In this document: positions 1-6,466 of the stretch, in pieces
Layout: each line of letters opens with the position of its first letter
Numbering within the stretch: position 1 is the stretch's first letter
The notes under the pieces: generated by a model
What the model was told of the DNA's origin: nothing
Seen by the model: only the letters and a program-made list of their open reading frames with translations
The model's database searches: none
NCBI GenBank assembly: GCA_003445735.1
Contig: DMCR01000048.1
Span: 1 to 11,512, forward strand
DNA from: Cryomorphaceae bacterium
GTDB taxonomy: Bacteria > Bacteroidota > Bacteroidia > Flavobacteriales > Schleiferiaceae
Reading direction: 5' to 3'
Length of the DNA: 11,512 nucleotides
Made by a program: the position numbers and the translations under genes

Positions 1-869
1 TGGAACACGGCAGTGCCCTGCGCGAGCTTCAACTTTTTGCTTGGCGAAGGGAAGCGCTTGACCGCCTCCATGTAGCTGTCGAGTTCGTAGTTCAAACAGC
101 ACTTCAATTTTCCGCACTGTCCGGCCAATTTTTGTGGATTTAAGCTCAACTGCTGGTAACGCGCCGCAGCGGTATTCACACTGCGGAAATCGCTCAGCCA
201 AGTAGAACAACAAAGCTCACGGCCGCAAGAGCCGATACCGCCCAATCGTCCAGCTTCTTGGCGTGCCCCGATCTGACGCATTTCGATGCGCACAGAAAAT
301 AATTGGGCCAATTCTCTAATCAATTGACGAAAATCCACACGCTCATCGGCCGTGTAGTAGAACGTTGCTTTCGAGCCGTCGCCTTGGTATTCCACATCGG
401 AAATCTTCATTTTCAAGCCCAAACGTTGCGCCACATCACGTGATCGCATCATCGCATCCTTCTCCAAACCACGGGCGCTGGCCCATGTTTCGAGGTCCTT
501 CTCCGAGGCCTTGCGGTAAACCTTGAGCACAGGCTCTTGGTCCTCGATCTTGAAGTTCTTTTTATTCATCTGGAGCTTGACCAGCTCCCCGGTGATGGAG
601 ACGTTTCCTACGTCGTGTCCGGAGTGGGCTTCAACCGCCACTGCATCTCCCAACTGTAATGGGAGTCCGTTCGCATTGTGATAAAACTCTTTACGCCCGT
701 TTTTAAATCTGACCTCTACCCAATCAAAAGGCTGATTGGTTGAGGGAAGTTCCATATTTGCGAGCCAGTCAAAGACCGGCAATTTTCCACATCCTCCGGT
801 TCCACAAGACCCGTTGCTTTTGCAACCCTTGGGAACGCCGCCATCGCTGCTACAATTACTGCATGCCAT
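1..869 (-). CDS. ricT: PSP1-domain protein RicT (YaaT-like), C-terminus cut by the window edge
   Basis: Reading leftward from ATG at 869-867, 289 codons are open to the window edge, so only the C-terminal end is missing. The protein matches the PSP1/RicT family: a variable N-terminal half, then the conserved cysteine block GRELCCSTWL (about residues 216-225) and GQCGKLKCCLNYE (about 250-262). In Bacillus the homologue YaaT works with YlbF and YmcA in an Fe-S-containing complex that affects mRNA processing and development; Bacteroidota usually lack the same partners, so the role here is inferred only broadly. The first 27 residues carry five cysteines (C3, C6, C16, C22, C27), an extension that I recall being absent from Bacillus YaaT. 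The ATG is chosen because this cysteine-rich start is typical of Bacteroidota homologues. In many Flavobacteriia gldH follows this gene, so it may lie just left of the window. Identity is firm; function is less so. Confidence 0.93.
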   Translation of the reverse strand, partial: MACSNCSSDGGVPKGCKSNGSCGTGGCGKLPVFDWLANMELPSTNQPFDWVEVRFKNGRKEFYHNANGLPLQLGDAVAVEAHSGHDVGNVSITGELVKLQMNKKNFKIEDQEPVLKVYRKASEKDLETWASARGLEKDAMMRSRDVAQRLGLKMKISDVEYQGDGSKATFYYTADERVDFRQLIRELAQLFSVRIEMRQIGARQEAGRLGGIGSCGRELCCSTWLSDFRSVNTAAARYQQLSLNPQKLAGQCGKLKCCLNYELDSYMEAVKRFPSPSKKLKLAQGTAVF

Positions 870-943
870 GGTCGTTATATTTATATTGTCAAACAAGCAC
901 AAGTGGTGTGTTGTTTACGATACTAAGGTCGTAAATTGAGCCC
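870..943. promoter_or_regulatory. Divergent spacer between ricT and porZ
   Basis: This 74-bp A/T-rich gap must hold the promoters of both divergently transcribed genes. On the plus strand a TTG at 911-913 followed after 18 bp by TAAATTGA (932-939) loosely resembles the Bacteroidota -33/-7 pair (TTG and TAnnTTTG), but it would start transcription almost at the porZ ATG. On the minus strand I find no good match, only an A/T-rich stretch next to the ricT start. The spacer's role is secure from gene orientation; the exact elements are not. Confidence 0.35.
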
Positions 944-3397
944 ATGATTAGACGAATAAGTCCAAAAATTCTCCTCACCCTCTTTACCGCCCTTCTGCTC
1001 GGCCTACAGGCTCAGGCTCAGAGTGATAAAGTTCGTGGCGCGGATCCCTTTGACTTCTGGGTAGACCACCTGCCCTACAATAGTTTCTATCATATTGCAG
1101 CGCTCGACGACCGCACCTTCGCAGCGACAGAAAACAGCCTCTTGATCGTACACCAAGGCGAGTACGAACGCCTGTCCCGAATCAACGGCCTGACCGGGTC
1201 GAACATCACTGCACTTGCCTCGGACGAGAACAGCCAAACCGTATGGATCGGCTATGCCAACGGCCGCCTTGATATTTGGGAAAACGGCGCGATAAAATCC
1301 ATTGTAGATATTGTAGAAACGCCCTCCTACACCGGGTTGAAGCAGATCAATGACTTCGCATTTTACAGTGGCAAGGCCTACGTCGCCACAGATTTCGGTG
1401 TGGTGGAATTTGATATCGCCACTCGTTTGGCCGGGCGTACGCTTTTATTAGGGGCCAATTTTTCCACGATCCCCATCCAATCCTTCGACATCAGCCCCAA
1501 CGGCACCCTGTGTGCCTACTCCCCAAGCAATGTTTCTAATTTCTACTTCGGCGATATAAACACTTCACTGCCTAATTGGACACAACGCCCTTACCAGCTC
1601 TTCCCGGATAATTCCAACCCCGATCACATCACTTACTTTCCTATAGAAGAGCGCTTTATTTTCGCATGTGACGATTTGACCTCGGGCACCTATACGTTGG
1701 CTATAGGTGAGGCCGGAGGAAATTGGTCTGTGGAACCCTATTCCTCTCCTTTCCAAAGTGCCGCAGGCTGGCAAGGTATTCAGGACCTACAAGTCATAGG
1801 CAACTACCTTATCGTTACTCGAGATTTCAATGTATTCCTGCGCCAATCCACGGCTAAAAATACTTTCTCAGACTCTCTCAATATCTCCAACGCCTTATTT
1901 GCCCTTGGCGTCCTGAGCCCCACCGCGGCCACTATGTTGGCAGATCAAAGCATACACATTGCCAATCTGCGTAGTGGCCTCCTCCGCGTAAACACCAACG
2001 GCACCACCTCGCGCTACCATCCCTCGAGCCCTTATAGCGCATCGGCCTTTAAACTACAAGCGTACGGTAATGGCCACAACGGCTCCTATTCGAACCCCGG
2101 CGGTGATGGCGGTCCTGCCTTTGGGGGCGTGATGCTCCTGCCCGGCGCCTTGAATGAAATTTGGACCAAGGCCTATCTCAACGAAGGACCGAGCTTTTAC
2201 AAAGGCCAGGAATGGACCTTCAAGGAAACGACTGCGCTGTATGGGGTCAATGATATTGTCGATGCTGCCTTTACCATGGTTGGGACCGGCGCATCCACCC
2301 TCTACCTCAGCTCTTGGGGCAAGGGCATTGTCCACCTTGAAGGAACGGCAGACCCAACCTACCTTGAGGATACCATCGCACTGTACAACACCACCAATAC
2401 CGACGGCGCCTTAAAAGGGGTGAGTGGAAGTGCCTCCGACCTTAGAACCGGGGGGCTGACCTTTGACGATGATGGGACCCTTTGGGGCGTGCAAAGCTTG
2501 GTTTCTACCCCGTTGTTTTCTAGGGATACAGAGGGGAATTGGGCCTCTTATTCCCTTAGTCCAGGAGCAGACGGGGTCGCTTTGAAAGATATCGTACACC
2601 ACGACGGGATGCTCTTCATCCAAAGCCGGACCAATGGTATTTACGGCTACAGAATTTTCGACGGTACTAAGCGCAACCTCTCCACCGGCATAGGTTCGGG
2701 CGATCTTCCGTCCGACCATGTGCTGTCTATGGCCATAGATCACGACGGGGAATTATGGATAGGAACGGACGAAGGATTGGTGGTGCTCTACAGCCCAAGC
2801 AACCTCTTCGACGGCGTCAATGCAGATGCGCGGCCCATACTTTTTGAAGAAGATGGCGTGGTTCAAAAGCTCCTCGGAGAAACGCCCATCACGGCCATAG
2901 TGGTGGACGGTGCCAACCAAAAGTGGATCGGTACCCGCGGTGCCGGCCTGTTCCTGATCGGTGCAGACGGCCTCAGCACCCATCAACATTTCACCGCAGA
3001 AAATAGCCCTTTACTGTCCAACAACATTCAGAGCCTGGCCATTGACCCGACCTCGGGCGAGGTGGTAATCGCGACCGAACTGGGCGTTATAGGCTATCGC
3101 GGCACGGCCACTCCGGGCTACCTCGGCCTATATCCGGAGCTCTTGGTCTACCCGAATCCTATTCGTCCGGGTTACGAGGGTCCAATTCTAGCGCAAGGCT
3201 GCCCCGAAAATGCACAGATCAAAATCACTGATGTGAGTGGAGGCCTGGTCTACGAGACCGTAGCCGAAGGCGGCCAAATGCGTTGGGACGGCATCAATCA
3301 CCACGGAAAAAAGGCGGCCAGCGGCGTATACCTGATCTACGTGAGCGATGATTTAGGCGAGATTACCGCAATGGGAAAAGTTCTTATTGTCCGATAA
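944..3397 (+). CDS. porZ: Type IX secretion system protein PorZ (two-propeller protein with C-terminal sorting-like domain)
   Basis: An 817-residue exported protein. A hydrophobic signal peptide covers about residues 1-25 (cleavage likely after AQA). The mature start, FWVDHLPY then ATENSLL and RLSRINGLTG, fits PorZ. Propeller blades are recognisable from repeated D-x-x-G-x-x-W-I-G-T-type strands: VWIGYANGRL (about 100-109), LWIGTDEGLV (604-613), KWIGTRGAGLF (660-670) and a last blade near 695-720. A C-terminal beta-sandwich begins near residue 729 with VYPNP (735-739) and ends in a short basic tail, like type IX sorting domains. In Porphyromonas gingivalis PorZ is a surface part of the PorU/PorV/PorQ attachment complex that joins cargo to anionic LPS, and its C-terminal domain is not removed. 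The same role is inferred here. Generic tools may name it a two-component regulator propeller protein, but it has no kinase or membrane segment. It lies 34 bp upstream of the PBP1A gene. Confidence 0.87.
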   Translation: MIRRISPKILLTLFTALLLGLQAQAQSDKVRGADPFDFWVDHLPYNSFYHIAALDDRTFAATENSLLIVHQGEYERLSRINGLTGSNITALASDENSQTVWIGYANGRLDIWENGAIKSIVDIVETPSYTGLKQINDFAFYSGKAYVATDFGVVEFDIATRLAGRTLLLGANFSTIPIQSFDISPNGTLCAYSPSNVSNFYFGDINTSLPNWTQRPYQLFPDNSNPDHITYFPIEERFIFACDDLTSGTYTLAIGEAGGNWSVEPYSSPFQSAAGWQGIQDLQVIGNYLIVTRDFNVFLRQSTAKNTFSDSLNISNALFALGVLSPTAATMLADQSIHIANLRSGLLRVNTNGTTSRYHPSSPYSASAFKLQAYGNGHNGSYSNPGGDGGPAFGGVMLLPGALNEIWTKAYLNEGPSFYKGQEWTFKETTALYGVNDIVDAAFTMVGTGASTLYLSSWGKGIVHLEGTADPTYLEDTIALYNTTNTDGALKGVSGSASDLRTGGLTFDDDGTLWGVQSLVSTPLFSRDTEGNWASYSLSPGADGVALKDIVHHDGMLFIQSRTNGIYGYRIFDGTKRNLSTGIGSGDLPSDHVLSMAIDHDGELWIGTDEGLVVLYSPSNLFDGVNADARPILFEEDGVVQKLLGETPITAIVVDGANQKWIGTRGAGLFLIGADGLSTHQHFTAENSPLLSNNIQSLAIDPTSGEVVIATELGVIGYRGTATPGYLGLYPELLVYPNPIRPGYEGPILAQGCPENAQIKITDVSGGLVYETVAEGGQMRWDGINHHGKKAASGVYLIYVSDDLGEITAMGKVLIVR

Positions 3398-3431
3398 TCT
3401 TAGGTGCCACATTTCGTTATTTTTATACCCT

Positions 3432-5735
3432 ATGGCAACAACCCCCACTCCCAAGAAGCCGCGGTCATTCCGCAAGCAGGTCATCTGGACCATCGTCGCA
3501 ATTACCAGCCCGGTTTGGGGGCTAACCCTCATGCTGACCCTAACAGTCGAAGAGATCTTTTACCCGTTGCCAAACATTGAACAAATTGCCAACCCAGATA
3601 CCAAACTTGCTACCCAAATCATTTCTGAAGACGATGAGGTCTTGGGTACCTTCTACCGCGAAAACCGCACCGCTGCCACCTACGAAGAGCTAAGCCCGTG
3701 GTTGGGCAAGGCCTTGGTGGCTACGGAAGACGAACGTTTCTATTCCCACAGTGGAGTCGATGCAGAAGCATTAATTCGCGCAGTCGCCTACCTCGGAAGA
3801 AAAGGCGGGGGGTCGACATTGACGCAACAATTGGCCAAAATGCAGTTCTCAGAACCGGCCACCAACCTCATTCAACGCATCATGCAGAAGTTCGGCGAGT
3901 GGGTCATTGCCATTCGCCTTGAACGACTCTACACGAAGGAGGAAATCATCGCCCTGTACTTGAATCAGCTCGACTTCCTGTACCAGGCCGTCGGTATTAA
4001 TTCTGCCGCACGCACCTACTTCAACAAGAAACCTATTGATCTCAACATTGAGGAAGCCGCAGTCTTTGTAGCCATGGCAAAAAACCCCTCGCTATACAAC
4101 CCCAAGCGCTATCCAGATCGCACCAAGCTCCGTCGCGATCAGGTCTTCGTACAAATGATGCGCAATGAAATGATCACAGCAGCCGAAAAGGACAGCCTCC
4201 AGCAAATGCCACTGCAACTCAACTTCCGTCCACAGAGCCACAACGCTGGTCTAGCACCGTACTTCCGCGAATACCTGCGCGGCTACATGAAGGATTGGAT
4301 CAAGAACTACGAAAAACGCACCAGTCGTAAGCTAGATCTTTACAGCGGCGGCCTTAAGATATACACCACCATCAATGCCGTGATGCAGGAGAACGCAGAG
4401 GAAGCAGTGCAAGAGCACATGAGCAACCTCCAACGCGTCTTTGATATCATCAAGGAAGATCGCAAATACGGACCGTTCTACTTCGAAGAAAACCCCGAAG
4501 ATAAAGTCAAGACCATTCTCGAGCGAGCGATGAAAAATACGCAGCGCTATCGTGGTCTTAAAAAGAAAGGCGCGAGCATGGACAGCATCCGCGACGTGTT
4601 CAATACCAAGATTCCGATGACCCTTTTTACTTGGCAAGGCGATAAGGATACGGTGATATCCCCAATGGACAGCATCATGTATTACAAAGGGCTATACCAG
4701 GTAGGGCTTATGAGCGTCGAACCGCAAACCGGATTTGTCAAAGCCTGGGTCGGTGGAAACGACTACCAATACTTCAAGTACGACCACGTCAAGCTAGGAA
4801 AGCGCCAAGTAGGTTCTACCTTCAAGCCCTTCGTATACGCTACGGCCATCTTGGAGAAGAACTACAGTCCTTGTCTCCAAGTTCCTAACGCTAAAATCTG
4901 TATTGAAAAAGGCGAATTTGGGCTATTAGAAGATTGGTGTCCGTCAAATTCAGATGATAAATATGGCGGCACAAAGAGCTTGAAGCATGCCTTGGCAAAT
5001 TCAACAAATACAGTCACTACATTCCTTATGAAACAGATCGGCCCTAGGCCGGTCATTCGTTTGGCCAAACGAATGGGAATCACAGGAGATATTCCTGAGG
5101 TACCTTCTATCGCATTAGGAACCGTCGACCTCAACGTGTACGAAATGGTCGGATCCTACACCACATTCGTCAATAAAGGACGCTATGTTGAGCCCATTAT
5201 GATTACTCGCATAGAAGATAAAAACGGCACCGTGTTGGAAGAATTCACTCCTGAAACGAGACAAGTGATGAGCGATAAGGACGCCTACATTATTTTGAAA
5301 CTTTTAATGGGGGTAACCGAAGACGGAACCGGGATGCGACTACGTCATGATTATATAAAATACAGAGAAAATGTAGTCACGGGATATCCATACGAATTCA
5401 CCAACGAAATCGCGGGTAAAACGGGAACAACTCAAAATCAATCCGACGGTTGGTTCATGGGGGCAGTGCCGAACTTGATTACCGGAATATGGACTGGATG
5501 TGAGGATCGTGCCGCGCACTTTGGTGGAGGCTTAGGAACATACTACGGACAAGGGGCTACCGCAGCCCTTCCTATCTGGGCGTTGTATATGAAGAAGAAC
5601 TACACCAATCCAGATCTAGGCATAAGTATGCAACCTTTCGAACGTCCAAAAGGTGACCTTGGGGTAGACGTAGATTGTGTGCCTAACAGCTTTGATTTCC
5701 CAGGAGAAGGCGATGATTTCGATGAAGAACTTTAG
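3432..5735 (+). CDS. mrcA: Class A penicillin-binding protein 1A (bifunctional transglycosylase/transpeptidase)
   Basis: A 767-residue inner-membrane enzyme that polymerises lipid II glycan and cross-links the stem peptides in the periplasm. A short basic cytoplasmic tail precedes one membrane anchor (about 16-38). The GT51 domain shows EDERFYSHSG (99-108, catalytic E99), GGGSTLTQQ (125-133) and QKFGE (152-156, the RKxxE motif with its first R replaced by Q). The transpeptidase domain has the nucleophile motif STFK (462-465), STN (524-526) and KTGTT (663-667). The C-terminus is acidic (DDFDEEL). All catalytic motifs are intact and the length is normal. The frame is also open 15 codons upstream from a TTG inside the porZ end, but the ATG at 3432 gives the normal basic N-terminus ahead of the anchor. 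The gene is probably co-transcribed with porZ. G+C falls by several points in roughly the last 900 bases. The symbol follows common usage; ponA is an alternative. Confidence 0.95.
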   Translation: MATTPTPKKPRSFRKQVIWTIVAITSPVWGLTLMLTLTVEEIFYPLPNIEQIANPDTKLATQIISEDDEVLGTFYRENRTAATYEELSPWLGKALVATEDERFYSHSGVDAEALIRAVAYLGRKGGGSTLTQQLAKMQFSEPATNLIQRIMQKFGEWVIAIRLERLYTKEEIIALYLNQLDFLYQAVGINSAARTYFNKKPIDLNIEEAAVFVAMAKNPSLYNPKRYPDRTKLRRDQVFVQMMRNEMITAAEKDSLQQMPLQLNFRPQSHNAGLAPYFREYLRGYMKDWIKNYEKRTSRKLDLYSGGLKIYTTINAVMQENAEEAVQEHMSNLQRVFDIIKEDRKYGPFYFEENPEDKVKTILERAMKNTQRYRGLKKKGASMDSIRDVFNTKIPMTLFTWQGDKDTVISPMDSIMYYKGLYQVGLMSVEPQTGFVKAWVGGNDYQYFKYDHVKLGKRQVGSTFKPFVYATAILEKNYSPCLQVPNAKICIEKGEFGLLEDWCPSNSDDKYGGTKSLKHALANSTNTVTTFLMKQIGPRPVIRLAKRMGITGDIPEVPSIALGTVDLNVYEMVGSYTTFVNKGRYVEPIMITRIEDKNGTVLEEFTPETRQVMSDKDAYIILKLLMGVTEDGTGMRLRHDYIKYRENVVTGYPYEFTNEIAGKTGTTQNQSDGWFMGAVPNLITGIWTGCEDRAAHFGGGLGTYYGQGATAALPIWALYMKKNYTNPDLGISMQPFERPKGDLGVDVDCVPNSFDFPGEGDDFDEEL

Positions 5736-5754
5736 ATCGAAGGAGCTAATTTTT
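5718..5754 (+). terminator. Weak candidate terminator across the overlapping stop codons
   Basis: A perfect 6-bp inverted repeat, TTCGAT (5718-5723) and ATCGAA (5736-5741), encloses a 12-nt loop that contains the PBP1A stop codon. It is followed after 8 nt by TTTTT (5750-5754). The stem is short and the T run is displaced, so termination of the porZ-PBP1A transcript here is only possible. The minus-strand reading has no T run after the hairpin, so it does not serve the opposing gene. Confidence 0.25.
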
Positions 5755-6397
5755 GCAAGTACTGCGTAGGTACAATTTCCCGATCCACCGAGGTGACAAT
5801 GAAGGTGCTACTCGACGAGCCGTAATCAGAGCTTTTTTTGCGACGTGCCACTTCTTTTTGATTATTTCTGGAGACTTGAACTCCTTTGAGTACTCCCAAA
5901 AGCGCACTTAGCATAATTCCGGAAGCAGCTACAAAGGCTCCTACAAAAAGCCCGACTAATACCATCACAAAATCGCCCGTATCCGTAGCAACAAAATATA
6001 TCCAGGTTCCGATACCCGCTCCCATTGATATTAGAGTGCCAATGCCGGCAACCTTAAAACCTTGATTCAAACTCGAAGGTAAGGGTTTCAACTCCTGAAT
6101 GGCCGCGGCTCCCCCTACTTCTTGCGGTCCCATATACAAGAACTGTTGATGTCCTGCAGAATCTTGGCAGAGGGTATAATAGAATTGGGCATCCATTAAG
6201 AGCGTCAAATAATCCGTTTCCGAATCGAAGGAAAACTCAGAGATTTCAGCCTGATCTGTAACCACTGCAACGACAAAATATCCTTCGTCAATGGCACCGG
6301 TCAGATCATAAATCACAGGCAAAGATAGCGGACACGGGGGAACCTCCGAAAACAGTGACAGAGGCAAAAATAAAAAGAGGAAAAGAAGCTTTTTCAT
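5732..6397 (-). CDS. Unrecognised exported/membrane protein, 221 aa
   Basis: I do not recognise a family. The start is set at ATG 6397-6395, giving MKKLLFLFLF and a classic signal peptide ending near residue 18; a TTG two codons upstream is also in frame but less likely. Residues 19-114 form a presumably periplasmic domain with two cysteines (C22, C77) that could pair. Two glycine-rich hydrophobic segments follow (about 115-136 and 142-170) with only a short DTGDF-type link, making a membrane hairpin. The tail (171-221) is basic, with ARRKK at 184-188, then serine-rich. A cleaved signal plus a hairpin puts this basic tail in the periplasm, against the positive-inside rule. The gene overlaps the PBP1A gene by 4 bp at the stop codons, and a strong terminator isolates it from the barrel gene upstream, so it must have its own promoter within about 22 bp or depend on read-through. 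Confidence 0.75.
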   Translation of the reverse strand: MKKLLFLFLFLPLSLFSEVPPCPLSLPVIYDLTGAIDEGYFVVAVVTDQAEISEFSFDSETDYLTLLMDAQFYYTLCQDSAGHQQFLYMGPQEVGGAAAIQELKPLPSSLNQGFKVAGIGTLISMGAGIGTWIYFVATDTGDFVMVLVGLFVGAFVAASGIMLSALLGVLKGVQVSRNNQKEVARRKKSSDYGSSSSTFIVTSVDREIVPTQYLQKLAPSI

Positions 6398-6419
6398 GAC
6401 CAATGGTTTTCTCTAAAAT

Positions 6420-6449
6420 AAAAAAGCCCCGAACGAATCCGAAGCTTTT
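6420..6449 (-). terminator. Strong UUCG-capped intrinsic terminator after the barrel gene
   Basis: On the minus strand, AAAA is followed by GCTTCGGA, the loop TTCG, TTCGGGGC and six T. The 8-bp stem (6438-6445 with 6426-6433) includes three G-U pairs and is capped by a UUCG tetraloop. The flanking A and T runs can pair to extend it. It starts 18 bp beyond the stop codon of the outer-membrane barrel gene and should end that transcript before the 221-aa gene. An alternative GAATCC/GGATTC hairpin overlaps it but sits further from the T run. Confidence 0.8.
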
Positions 6450-6466
6450 GGATTCTTGTCGCTTTC

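Noticed and set aside
736..939. Two short plus-strand open frames ahead of porZ
   Set aside because: They lie antisense to the ricT start, which has strong family matches, and their translations are low-complexity without any recognisable feature.
944..3397. A hybrid two-component sensor, suggested by the propeller repeats
   Set aside because: No membrane segment, kinase or response-regulator domain follows the propellers; the end is a secretion-type beta-sandwich.
3387..3431. TTG start for the PBP1A protein overlapping porZ
   Set aside because: The added 15 residues are not typical of the family, and the ATG at 3432 gives a normal basic tail before the membrane anchor.
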